The notes under the pieces are model-generated. The model was not told where the DNA came from and searched no databases. It worked only from the letters and a program-made list of their open reading frames with translations. 64,000 nucleotides of DNA from Rhodovulum steppense (lineage in GTDB: Bacteria > Pseudomonadota > Alphaproteobacteria > Rhodobacterales > Rhodobacteraceae): contig NZ_SLVM01000006.1 of NCBI RefSeq assembly GCF_004339675.1, positions 101,379-165,378 of the forward strand, in the 5' to 3' direction. Position numbers and translations under genes: made by a program. Every line of letters begins with the position of its first letter. The stretch's first letter is position 1. Positions 34,927-42,258 of this stretch are shown piece after piece.

Positions 34927-35406
34927 ATGGCCCGCACCGACGACAAACCCGAGCTTGACGCGCTGGACCGGCGCATCCTGGGCGAGTTGCAGGCCGATGC
35001 CGCCCAGTCGCTGGACGATATCGCGAAAAAGGTCGGCTCGTCCAAGACGCCGGTCTGGAACCGCATCCGCAAGATGCGCGAGGCAGGCGTGATCCGGCAG
35101 AACACGGTGATCGTCGACCCGAGGGCGCTGGACCGCGGCACCTGTTTCTTCGTGCTGATCCGCACCTCGGAACACGAGGCGGACTGGCAGCGCCGTTTCC
35201 TTGCCGCGCTGTTGAAACGGCCGGAGGTTCTGGAAGCGCACAGGCTGGCAGGCGAGATCGACTATATCCTGAAGGTGCGCGTGTCGGATGCCGCGGCCTA
35301 TGACACCTTCTATCAGGCGCTGATCGCGGATGTGCGCATCTTCAACGTCACGGCGCTTCTGTCGATGGAGGAGATCAAGGCGACCACCGTCCTGCCGGTC
35401 GAATAG
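34927..35406 (+). CDS. Lrp/AsnC-family transcriptional regulator
   Basis: A 159-residue regulator: N-terminal helix-turn-helix ([36 protein letters not shown]) and C-terminal RAM/AsnC ligand domain with [27 protein letters not shown] precedes the ATG. Divergent from the hydantoinase/oxoprolinase gene, so it probably responds to an amino acid or its derivative released by that enzyme. Confidence 0.9.
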   Translation: MARTDDKPELDALDRRILGELQADAAQSLDDIAKKVGSSKTPVWNRIRKMREAGVIRQNTVIVDPRALDRGTCFFVLIRTSEHEADWQRRFLAALLKRPEVLEAHRLAGEIDYILKVRVSDAAAYDTFYQALIADVRIFNVTALLSMEEIKATTVLPVE

Positions 35407-35442
35407 GCGCAACCATATCCGCAAGCCGATGGTGCGGGCCGG

Positions 35443-36297
35443 TCAGGCGTCGTCCTCGGTCGGCGGCATCATCAGCACCGGGCGACGGGCGGTTTCGCAC
35501 AGCGCGGCGGCGGTCGAACCGATCAGCCGGTCCTGCACCCAGTTCCGGCCATGCTTGCCGACCACGATCAGGTCGCTTCCATGCTCGGCCGCAAGGCGCG
35601 CGATCTCCTCCGAGGGCTTGCCTTCCAGCAGGTGAGTCTCGGCCCGCCCGCCCGCGGCGCGGATGTCATCGGCGATATGGGCAAGCGCCACCCGCGCCAT
35701 CTGGGGCCAGCGCGCGTAGATGCGGCGCTCGTCCTGGGTCAGCACATGCACGACATCGACGGACACGCCCGCGCCGCCCAGCGCGATGGCCGCCGCCTCG
35801 GCGGATTGCGATTGCTGCGAGAAATCGGTGGCCAGCAGGATGCGGGTCAGCCCGCCCGCGCACACCCGCGCGCAGCTCTCGTCCTCGTTCGCGTCGATCC
35901 ATTCCAGCCGCACCGGCAGGGGGCTGTCGCGCAGCACCTCGCGCGCGACCGAGCCCAGGAACAGGCCCCGGATCATGTTCTGCCCGCGCGAGCCGATCAC
36001 GATCAGGCCTGCGCCATGATCGCTGGCCGCTTGCAGAATGTCCTTCGCCACCGCGCCCGCGGCGCGGATGTCGATCCCGACCGCAAGCCCCGCCTCGCGC
36101 AGCGGCGCGGCGCGCTTGCCCAGCCAGTCCTTCAGCGCGTCCTCGTGGCCATGGCCCGCCCCCTGGCCATAGCCCACCCTCACCACATGGGTCAGGACCA
36201 CGCGGGAAACGCCCATGGCGTGCAGGTCGGTCAGGCTGTCCAGCATCGGCCCTTCGGCGGCCGAAAAGTCCAGCGCGATCAATGCGGTGCGAAACAT
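35443..36297 (-). CDS. Universal stress protein, two tandem Usp domains
   Basis: A 284-residue cytoplasmic protein with two Usp folds. Each has an ATP-binding signature: VIGSRGQNMIRGLFLGSVA near residue 110 and VVGKHGRNWVQDRLIGSTA near residue 255. Start and acr3 stop share one base (TGATG), so it is translated with the arsenite exporter. Coupling of a tandem Usp to an arsenic operon is seen in several bacteria; its role in arsenic stress is not established. Confidence 0.88.
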   Translation of the reverse strand: MFRTALIALDFSAAEGPMLDSLTDLHAMGVSRVVLTHVVRVGYGQGAGHGHEDALKDWLGKRAAPLREAGLAVGIDIRAAGAVAKDILQAASDHGAGLIVIGSRGQNMIRGLFLGSVAREVLRDSPLPVRLEWIDANEDESCARVCAGGLTRILLATDFSQQSQSAEAAAIALGGAGVSVDVVHVLTQDERRIYARWPQMARVALAHIADDIRAAGGRAETHLLEGKPSEEIARLAAEHGSDLIVVGKHGRNWVQDRLIGSTAAALCETARRPVLMMPPTEDDA

Positions 36298-37373
36298 CAG
36301 CTCTGCTCCCTGGGTCTGGAGGTGCGGATCGCGCTTTCCTCGGCCGGGAACCAGTGGGTGGTGCGGTTGGCGAACCAGACCAGCGACAGCATCACCGGCA
36401 CCTCGACCAGCACGCCGACCACGGTGACCAGCGCGGCGATGGAATTCAGCCCGAACAGCCCGATGGCGACCGCCACGGCCAGTTCGAAGAAATTCGACGT
36501 GCCGATCAGCGCGCAGGGCGCGGCGACCTTGTGCGGCACCCGCCACGCCCTGGCCGCCCAATAGGCCAGCGCAAAGATCCCGTAGGACTGGATCAGCAGC
36601 GGCAGCGCGATCATCGCGATCACCAGCGGCCGGTCCAGGATCACCTCGCCCTGAAAGCCGAACAGGATCACCACGGTCGCCAGCAGCCCCAGGATCGACA
36701 GCGGCTTGATCCGGGCGGTAAAGGCCGCCACTCGCGCCTCGCCCTCGGCGGCGCTGGCCGAACCCCTCGTCAGCCGCAGCCGGGTCAGGACACCCGCCCC
36801 CAGCGGAATGACCACATACAGCACCACCGACAGCACCAGCACCTCCCACGGCACGGAAATGTCGGTCACGCCCAGCAGCAGCGCGACGATGGGCGCAAAG
36901 GCAAACACCATGATGACATCGTTCAGCGAGACCTGGACCAGCGTGTAGTTCGGATCGCCCCGGGTCAGATGCGACCAGACGAACACCATCGCCGTGCAGG
37001 GCGCGGCCCCCAGCAGGATCATGCCCGCGATATACTGCCCCGCCGTGCCCGGCTCGATGAAGGGGGCAAAGACCCACTCGAAGAACAGCACCCCCAGCGC
37101 CGCCATGGTGAAGGGCTTTATCAGCCAGTTCACCGCCAACGTGATGATCAGCCCCTTGGGCCGTTCATGGATGCGCGCCAGCGAGGAGAAATCGACGCCC
37201 ACCATCATCGGAAAGACCATGAACCAGATCAGGATCGCGACGACCAGGTTGACCGAACCCCATTCAAGCCCGGCCAGAAACCCCACCAGCCCCGGCGCGA
37301 CCTGCCCCAGCCCCAGCCCGGCAAGGATCGCAAGTGCGACCCAGATGGACAGAAAACGTTCGAAGACGGGCAT
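36297..37373 (-). CDS. acr3: Arsenite efflux transporter ACR3
   Basis: A 358-residue inner-membrane protein with ten hydrophobic helices. It has the ACR3 hallmark cysteine in [18 protein letters not shown] (about residue 129) and FNEL-region equivalent [15 protein letters not shown]. It extrudes As(III), driven by the proton gradient. The start at 37373 ([14 protein letters not shown]) is the first methionine before the first helix. It lies 47 bases downstream of arsR. No arsenate reductase gene is adjacent. Confidence 0.93.
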   Translation of the reverse strand: MPVFERFLSIWVALAILAGLGLGQVAPGLVGFLAGLEWGSVNLVVAILIWFMVFPMMVGVDFSSLARIHERPKGLIITLAVNWLIKPFTMAALGVLFFEWVFAPFIEPGTAGQYIAGMILLGAAPCTAMVFVWSHLTRGDPNYTLVQVSLNDVIMVFAFAPIVALLLGVTDISVPWEVLVLSVVLYVVIPLGAGVLTRLRLTRGSASAAEGEARVAAFTARIKPLSILGLLATVVILFGFQGEVILDRPLVIAMIALPLLIQSYGIFALAYWAARAWRVPHKVAAPCALIGTSNFFELAVAVAIGLFGLNSIAALVTVVGVLVEVPVMLSLVWFANRTTHWFPAEESAIRTSRPREQS

Positions 37374-37420
37374 TCGGCATTGTCCCTTGTCTATGGCTTC
37401 CAGGCGGTGAGCTTCGCCCG

Positions 37421-37771
37421 TCAGCAGCAGGTGGCATCGTTTTCGACCGGCCGCGTCACCACCCGGCCGATCAGGCCGGACAGCGGGGCCAGCGCGGCGG
37501 GGTTCAGCGAATAGCAGATCCGCGGGCGTTCGATCGTCCCGACGACAAGTCCCGACGCCTTGAGGATGCGCAGATGTTCCGAGACGGTGGATTGCGCCAG
37601 CCCGACCTCGTCCACGATATCGCCGCCGATGCACCCCGGTCGTGACAGCAGCACCTCGACAATCCTGACCCGCGCGGGATGCGCCAGCGCCTTGGCAACT
37701 GCCGCAATCGCTTCGGCTTCGGCTTCGGCTTCGGCGAGCGGAGCCGCCAGGGAAGCGTTCTTGTCCAGCAT
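37421..37771 (-). CDS. arsR: ArsR-family arsenic-responsive repressor
   Basis: A 116-residue winged-helix repressor with recognition helix [18 protein letters not shown]. Cysteines at GCIGG (residue 47), ICYSL (residue 86) and the CC C-terminus are candidate As(III) ligands. The N-terminal tail has an Ala-Glu repeat (residues 13-20 or so) encoded by four exact copies of a hexanucleotide at 37711-37734. First gene of arsR-acr3-usp, with an inverted repeat just upstream that fits autoregulation. Confidence 0.92.
   Translation of the reverse strand: MLDKNASLAAPLAEAEAEAEAIAAVAKALAHPARVRIVEVLLSRPGCIGGDIVDEVGLAQSTVSEHLRILKASGLVVGTIERPRICYSLNPAALAPLSGLIGRVVTRPVENDATCC
37711..37734. repeat. Hexanucleotide tandem repeat in arsR, four copies
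   Basis: CTTCGG is repeated four times exactly, encoding the alternating Ala-Glu stretch near the ArsR N-terminus. Changes in copy number would stay in frame. Confidence 0.85.
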
Positions 37772-38116
37772 GCGGGCCCCCTCATATCTATCGCCGAATA
37801 ACGATATACTGGCAACGTCCCGGCGGAACAAGGGCAGCACCCGCCCATCACGCTTGACACGGCGGCGCCGATGCCCCATGTCGCAGGGGTCGCTGCGCTG
37901 CCGCGTGAGCAGGCCGCGCCCCATGGGGGCGCTCCAGCGCAAACGAGACCCCAGTTCCCCATCACGCAGGGTTCCTGATGCGACGGCCGGATGGCGCGGG
38001 AAACGCCCGCCTGTCCCGAGGCCGCGCCAACCCAGTTGCGCCGTGCGATCCGCGCGGCATCCCGGCTTTCCCGCGTGCGGCCACAGGCCCTTGCGCGACC
38101 AGTAAAGGACCATCCC
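37772..38116. other. Intergenic region between arsR and DEAD-box helicase (345 bases)
   Basis: No gene is seen. The left part holds the ArsR operator. A TTGACA at 37854-37859 could be the -35 of a rightward promoter, but the matching -10 (CATGTC) is poor. The remaining 240 bases would then be a GC-rich leader for the helicase mRNA, as in cold-induced helicase genes; this is a suggestion only. Confidence 0.5.
37789..37806. promoter_or_regulatory. ArsR operator upstream of arsR
   Basis: TATCG-CCGAATAA-CGATA is a perfect 5-8-5 inverted repeat 17 bases before the arsR start. It lies within AT-rich DNA that would hold the core promoter, so binding there would block transcription until As(III) releases ArsR. 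Confidence 0.6.
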
Positions 38117-39376
38117 TTGAGCGATTTCACCACCCTCGGCCTTGCGCCGGCCCTGACCGACGCACTGCGCCAGGCGGGCTTTACCCAACCGACCCCGATC
38201 CAGACCCAGGCGATCCCGCTGGCGCTGGAGGGCCATGACATCCTGGGCCTTGCCCAGACCGGCACCGGCAAGACGCTGGCCTTCGGCCTGCCGCTGATCG
38301 ACCGGCTGTTGGCGACCCCCGACAGGCCCGCACCGAAATCCGCCAGGGCGCTGATCCTGGCCCCCACGCGCGAACTGGTCACCCAGATCGCCGACGCGCT
38401 GCGCGCCCTGACCGCGGGCACGAAACTGCGCGTGGCAACCGTGGTGGGCGGGCAGTCGATCAACCGTCAGGTGGCCCTGCTGGACCGCGGCACCGATATC
38501 CTTGTGGCGACGCCCGGCCGACTGATCGACCTGATGGACCGGCGCGCGGTCGATCTGGGCCGGGCACGGTATCTGGTGCTGGACGAGGCCGACCAGATGC
38601 TGGATCTGGGCTTCATCCATGCCCTGCGCCGGATCGCCCCGAAACTGGGCACGCCGCGCCAGACCATGCTGTTCTCGGCCACCATGCCGAAACAGATGGA
38701 GGAACTCAGCCGCGCCTACCTGACCAACCCCCGGCGCGTGCAGGTCTCCCCCCCGGGCAAGGCGGCCGACAAGGTCACCCAGTCGGTGCATTTCCTCGAC
38801 AAGGCCGAGAAACCCGCCCGCCTGCGCGAGATCCTGATCCGGGATCCCGGCGCGCTGACGCTGGTCTTCGCGCGCACCAAGCATGGCGCCGAAAAGCTGA
38901 TGAAGGGGCTCGTCGCCGACGGGCACAACGCCGCCTCGATCCATGGCAACAAGAGCCAGGGCCAGCGCGACCGCGCGATCAAGGCATTCCGCGAGGGCAC
39001 GATCACGACGCTGGTCGCCACCGATGTCGCCGCGCGCGGCATCGACATTCCCGGCGTCGCCTATGTCGTGAACTATGACCTGCCCGAGGTGCCGGACAAC
39101 TATGTCCACCGCATCGGCCGCACTGCCCGCGCCGGGCGCGAGGGCGAAGCGATCGCGCTTTGCGCGCATGACGAGGTGGGGCTGCTGCAACAGATCGAAC
39201 GTCTGATGAAGATCGAGATCCCCGTGGCCCGCGGCGACCGCCCTGTCGGCAGCGCCACACCGGCCCGCAACGCGGGCAAGCCGCCGCGTCGGGGCGGCAA
39301 ACCGGCCGCCCGCCCGTTCGCCGAGGCCCCGGCGGCAGGCAAGGGACGTCGCCCGCGTCGCCGCCGCGCGGCCTGA
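38117..39376 (+). CDS. rhlE: DEAD-box ATP-dependent RNA helicase (RhlE-like)
   Basis: A 419-residue RNA helicase. Motifs in order: Q motif near GFTQPTPIQTQAIP, I AQTGTGKTLAFGLPL, Ia APTRELVTQ, II VLDEADQMLD, III SATMP, V ATDVAARGIDIPG and VI HRIGRTARAG. An Arg/Lys/Pro-rich basic tail (about residues 385-419) would bind RNA. The start is a TTG at 38117 (reads MSDFTTLGLAP) with AAAGGA eight bases upstream; no ATG fits. It likely acts in ribosome assembly or mRNA turnover, often in the cold. Confidence 0.92.
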   Translation: MSDFTTLGLAPALTDALRQAGFTQPTPIQTQAIPLALEGHDILGLAQTGTGKTLAFGLPLIDRLLATPDRPAPKSARALILAPTRELVTQIADALRALTAGTKLRVATVVGGQSINRQVALLDRGTDILVATPGRLIDLMDRRAVDLGRARYLVLDEADQMLDLGFIHALRRIAPKLGTPRQTMLFSATMPKQMEELSRAYLTNPRRVQVSPPGKAADKVTQSVHFLDKAEKPARLREILIRDPGALTLVFARTKHGAEKLMKGLVADGHNAASIHGNKSQGQRDRAIKAFREGTITTLVATDVAARGIDIPGVAYVVNYDLPEVPDNYVHRIGRTARAGREGEAIALCAHDEVGLLQQIERLMKIEIPVARGDRPVGSATPARNAGKPPRRGGKPAARPFAEAPAAGKGRRPRRRRAA

Positions 39377-39393
39377 GGCCAGTCACCACCCGC

Positions 39394-39414
39394 GCGCGGC
39401 ACCGGTTGCCGCGC
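39394..39414 (+). terminator. Hairpin after the DEAD-box helicase
   Basis: GCGCGGCA-CCGGT-TGCCGCGC is a perfect eight-base-pair stem 18 bases past the stop. No clear T-run follows. Confidence 0.45.
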
Positions 39415-39472
39415 CGGGTTCTGGCATCCGGCGGTCCGGCCCCTATATCCCTTGGCAAAAGGGAGACATGCC

Positions 39473-39844
39473 ATGACCGACCGGACCCGCCGCGCCGAGG
39501 AAGCGCGGCAGAAGATCCTCGCCTCGGGCGATGCCGAACTGATCAATCGCCTTCATCTTCTGGACGCCGCCGCCGGAACGGCCCCGCCCGCGCGGCCTGC
39601 GCGCAATCGGGCTGGCCCGGGACTTCTGGGCACCGGGCTTGCCGTCGCGGGCGGCGCGTGGCTCGGGACGGTGCTGGCCGGGCTGACGCTTTCGGGCGAG
39701 ATGCAGGCGGCCTTTGCCGCGGTGGCCGACGAGCTTGGGCTCGACCCCGACCTTGCCGGGCTTGACGGCGCGGCGCTGGCCGAGGCGGGCGAAGACGGCG
39801 ACTTCTTCGACGATTTCGGCCTGGGCGATCTCTTCGACGTCTGA
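39473..39844 (+). CDS. Small hypothetical protein with one or two membrane helices
   Basis: A 123-residue protein I do not recognise. It begins with a charged helix (TDRTRRAEEARQKILASGD), then a Pro/Arg linker, then a glycine-rich hydrophobic segment at about residues 47-70. It ends in an acidic, Phe-rich tail (EDGDFFDDFGLGDLFDV). The ATG at 39473 has GGGAG seven bases upstream; an in-frame TTG upstream is less likely. Codon use is like its neighbours. It lies alone between the helicase and MT-A70 genes on the same strand. Confidence 0.6.
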   Translation: MTDRTRRAEEARQKILASGDAELINRLHLLDAAAGTAPPARPARNRAGPGLLGTGLAVAGGAWLGTVLAGLTLSGEMQAAFAAVADELGLDPDLAGLDGAALAEAGEDGDFFDDFGLGDLFDV

Positions 39845-39882
39845 GCCCCGGCACGCCGCCAGGCCGGGCCGCGCGAAAGGGT

Positions 39883-39910
39883 TTGCAACCCGGCGACGTT
39901 CCTCTATTGT
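39883..39910 (+). promoter_or_regulatory. Candidate promoter for the MT-A70 methyltransferase
   Basis: TTGCAA and TATTGT are separated by 16 bases, with an expected start near 39917 and a short leader. Confidence 0.4.
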
Positions 39911-39942
39911 TCCCATTGGAGCATCAGGGGAAATCCGCCACT

Positions 39943-40647
39943 ATGTTGGATATGACAAGCTCTCCGGCACAAGACCTGCGCGTGTTTCTGGATGGTGGCC
40001 GGTTCGGCACCGTGCTGGCCGATCCGCCTTGGCGATTCGTCAACCGCACCGGCAAGGTCGCGCCTGAACATCGGCGCCTGTCGCGCTATCCCACGCTCGA
40101 TGTCGACGAGATCTGCGCCCTGCCCGTGGCAGACCACCTTGCGGACCGGGCGCATTGCTATCTGTGGGTGCCGAACGCGCTGTTGCCGCAGGGCTTGCAG
40201 GTGCTTTCGGCCTGGGGCTTCGAGTACAAGTCGAACATCGTCTGGCACAAGGTGCGCAAGGATGGCGGCTCGGACGGGCGCGGCGTGGGCTTCTATTTCC
40301 GCAACGTGACGGAACTGCTGCTGTTCGGCACGCGGGGGCGCAATGCGCGCACGCTGGATGCGGGGCGGCGGCAGGTCAACATGCTGCAGACCCGCAAGCG
40401 CGAACATTCCCGCAAGCCCGACGAGCAATACGAGCTGATCGAAAGCTGTTCCTGGGGTCCCTATCTGGAACTGTTCGGCCGCGGTGTCCGGCAGGGCTGG
40501 ACGGTCTGGGGCAACCAGGCGGATGCCGATTACAAGCCCGACTGGAAGACCTACGCCTATAATTCGGGGATGGCTTCTTTCAGGTACTCGAAGAGACGCG
40601 CCTCTCCGCTCGTTCCCGCAGGAAATGTCTCAGTCGTAAATTCGTGA
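39943..40647 (+). CDS. MT-A70-family adenine-N6 methyltransferase
   Basis: A 234-residue methyltransferase with the catalytic DPPW motif at residues 27-30 (FGTVLADPPWRF) and the family stretch HCYLWVPNALLPQGLQVL. It should methylate adenine N6 in DNA (or RNA) using S-adenosylmethionine. AGGGGAAA lies before the ATG at 39943; an ATG three codons on is possible. The last conserved block ends at DWKTYAYNS. The final two dozen residues are encoded inside a low-GC island and overlap the convergent DGQHR gene by 91 bases. They may be read-through created when the island arrived. Confidence 0.87.
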   Translation: MLDMTSSPAQDLRVFLDGGRFGTVLADPPWRFVNRTGKVAPEHRRLSRYPTLDVDEICALPVADHLADRAHCYLWVPNALLPQGLQVLSAWGFEYKSNIVWHKVRKDGGSDGRGVGFYFRNVTELLLFGTRGRNARTLDAGRRQVNMLQTRKREHSRKPDEQYELIESCSWGPYLELFGRGVRQGWTVWGNQADADYKPDWKTYAYNSGMASFRYSKRRASPLVPAGNVSVVNS

Positions 40648-41672
40648 TCCTCAAGAGGGATTGCATTAACGAAGTCAGCATAGTCTGCGGACCTCAGAAC
40701 ATCTTTCTCTTTTTTATCCCGTAATATTGGGTATACAACTCTGAGCGCCCTCATTAACGCTCGAAACCCATTTGTCTTTGGCAAAACGTTACCCTTCTCA
40801 CGCACCTTATCCCACGACTCTGGATACCTTTGCCTAATGGCAAGGAAGAAGTTTATAACATTTGCCAGGATTAGGTCATCATCACCTGACAAATAGAATC
40901 GACGGAAAGGGAATTTCCGATCATCAACATTCTGCAACTGACGGCGGATTTCAAACCGCCACAGATCATTGCGATCTCTTAAGGGGTCATCTGATACGAA
41001 CGGAAGCAGCGCCTCGACAACAGTCGCCTGCGTCAATGTCTCTCCACTCCTACCCTCTGTAGCCACCCCCAATCGCTTGATCCTCTTATGGAACGGGCTT
41101 TCCTCCATTCGATCAAGTGAGACGGCTACCTTGTGGCAAACCTTCTGAGGTGTTTCTTTCTTCTCATACGCTAGCAAATCATATGCCAGGCTGCGGTTCA
41201 CCTTAGTCTGGGCCAGATTCACCGTTGCAAAAATTGTTGACTTGGTCTGCATGTCCGGACCAACGAAGATGCAAACCGGAACCTCGAAATCTTCACCCTT
41301 GAATGCCTTCAACCCTTCAATCCGATGCTGGCCGTCGATAATTACAGCTATATCCTCACCATTACCCCCCTGCTCGGAAAAAAGAGAAAGAACTCTTTTT
41401 TCCACATCATACTCTGCACTACGCGAGTCTACAGCGAGGATCACCGACGTCGGAAAAGACGCATCATATGAATTGACGTAATTACGAATCTCTTTCATCC
41501 GAGATGGATTCAAACGCCTTTGTATTCCGATATATTCATCAAACTCGCTGTCTTTAAGTCTTCGAATATCGGAAGAAGACACGGCAATTAGATCGCTGCG
41601 ATCCATAACACAAAGATAAAATTCCCCTATAGGCTGCGAGATGGAAAGGGCTGGAAAAGAGAATTTTGTCAT
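40557..41672 (-). CDS. DGQHR-domain protein (DndB-like superfamily)
   Basis: A 371-residue protein with the namesake motif at residues 113-117 (VIIDGQHRIEGLKAF), followed by a conserved stretch with TVNLAQTKVN. DGQHR domains occur in DndB, DpdB and many island proteins tied to DNA modification or anti-phage defence. Their biochemical activity is mostly unknown; DndB binds DNA and has been reported to have ATPase activity. Codons are AT-rich (local G+C about 38-45%), unlike the neighbours. Start and upstream stop overlap by four bases (ATGA), and its 3' end overlaps the MT-A70 gene on the other strand. Confidence 0.85.
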   Translation of the reverse strand: MTKFSFPALSISQPIGEFYLCVMDRSDLIAVSSSDIRRLKDSEFDEYIGIQRRLNPSRMKEIRNYVNSYDASFPTSVILAVDSRSAEYDVEKRVLSLFSEQGGNGEDIAVIIDGQHRIEGLKAFKGEDFEVPVCIFVGPDMQTKSTIFATVNLAQTKVNRSLAYDLLAYEKKETPQKVCHKVAVSLDRMEESPFHKRIKRLGVATEGRSGETLTQATVVEALLPFVSDDPLRDRNDLWRFEIRRQLQNVDDRKFPFRRFYLSGDDDLILANVINFFLAIRQRYPESWDKVREKGNVLPKTNGFRALMRALRVVYPILRDKKEKDVLRSADYADFVNAIPLEDHEFTTETFPAGTSGEARLFEYLKEAIPEL

Positions 41673-42258
41673 CCTATATTCTCCCTCGCCTTCTTCGTCA
41701 TTTTCCGACGCTCCTCATCTCCTTCGGGATCAGCTTTTCTCTCCTCAATGTTTCTTTGCTCGAACAACGCCAGAAGCCAGGCGACTATTAGAATAACGAA
41801 AAGCCCAGATGAATAGCTCTGTACAAATGAATTTGGGTTTCCGCTCGACAAACTAACCATTGGCGGTATCAGGGCCGCAAAGAAAATAACCAAGAGGGGA
41901 ATTACGATTCCGGTGAAAATTACACGCGTACGATTCTCGATTAATCTCATCCTAAGAACAAAAAACACAATCGCCGAACCAAGAACGCCGGTAGAGTATA
42001 TAAAAACATCTCCGACTGAGTATCTGGAAAAGATATCTTCGAGAAATGTTGTCGCCTCAAGGTCTTTTTCGTCAGAATCCGCCCTTGAAATCAACGCAGC
42101 AATAAGAACGGGAAGCTGAGAAAACAGAACTATAAGAAACGCTTCCAGCGGAACAGATCGGTACTTACGCCAAGCAGACTTGACGCTAGACCAAAATGAC
42201 CGCTTTTCGAATGCTTCCTCTGACATGCCGCGAGGTTGAAGGAACTTGAGCTATGAAA
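40562..42258. other. Low-GC island with two genes
   Basis: G+C falls to about 40% here (25/60 at 41881-41940 and 23/60 at 40681-40740 by direct count) and returns to about two thirds on both sides. The shift is sharp at the last conserved codons of the MT-A70 gene and at the aspS stop. No integrase, tRNA or flanking direct repeat is visible. It looks like recent horizontal gain of a two-gene cassette. Confidence 0.75.
41669..42226 (-). CDS. Four-helix membrane protein of unknown function, partner of the DGQHR protein
   Basis: A 185-residue protein not recognised. It has a charged N-terminus, a first hydrophobic helix at about residues 28-46, helices near 75-93, 103-123 and 140-156, and a charged Lys/Glu/Arg-rich cytoplasmic tail. 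AT-rich codon use matches the next gene, and the ATGA overlap means they are expressed together. It starts 32 bases after the aspS stop on the same strand without a clear ribosome site or separate promoter, so it may depend on aspS transcription. Confidence 0.7.
   Translation of the reverse strand: MSEEAFEKRSFWSSVKSAWRKYRSVPLEAFLIVLFSQLPVLIAALISRADSDEKDLEATTFLEDIFSRYSVGDVFIYSTGVLGSAIVFFVLRMRLIENRTRVIFTGIVIPLLVIFFAALIPPMVSLSSGNPNSFVQSYSSGLFVILIVAWLLALFEQRNIEERKADPEGDEERRKMTKKARENIG

Noticed and set aside
31353..34958. Long plus-strand open frame (about 1200 codons) opposite the hydantoinase gene
   Set aside because: Antisense to a full-length fused HyuA-HyuB gene with intact motifs; the translation is His/Arg/Gly-rich noise.
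40557..42226. Prophage or full integrative element
   Set aside because: No integrase, phage structural gene, tRNA target or direct repeat was seen at the edges; only a two-gene low-GC cassette is supported.
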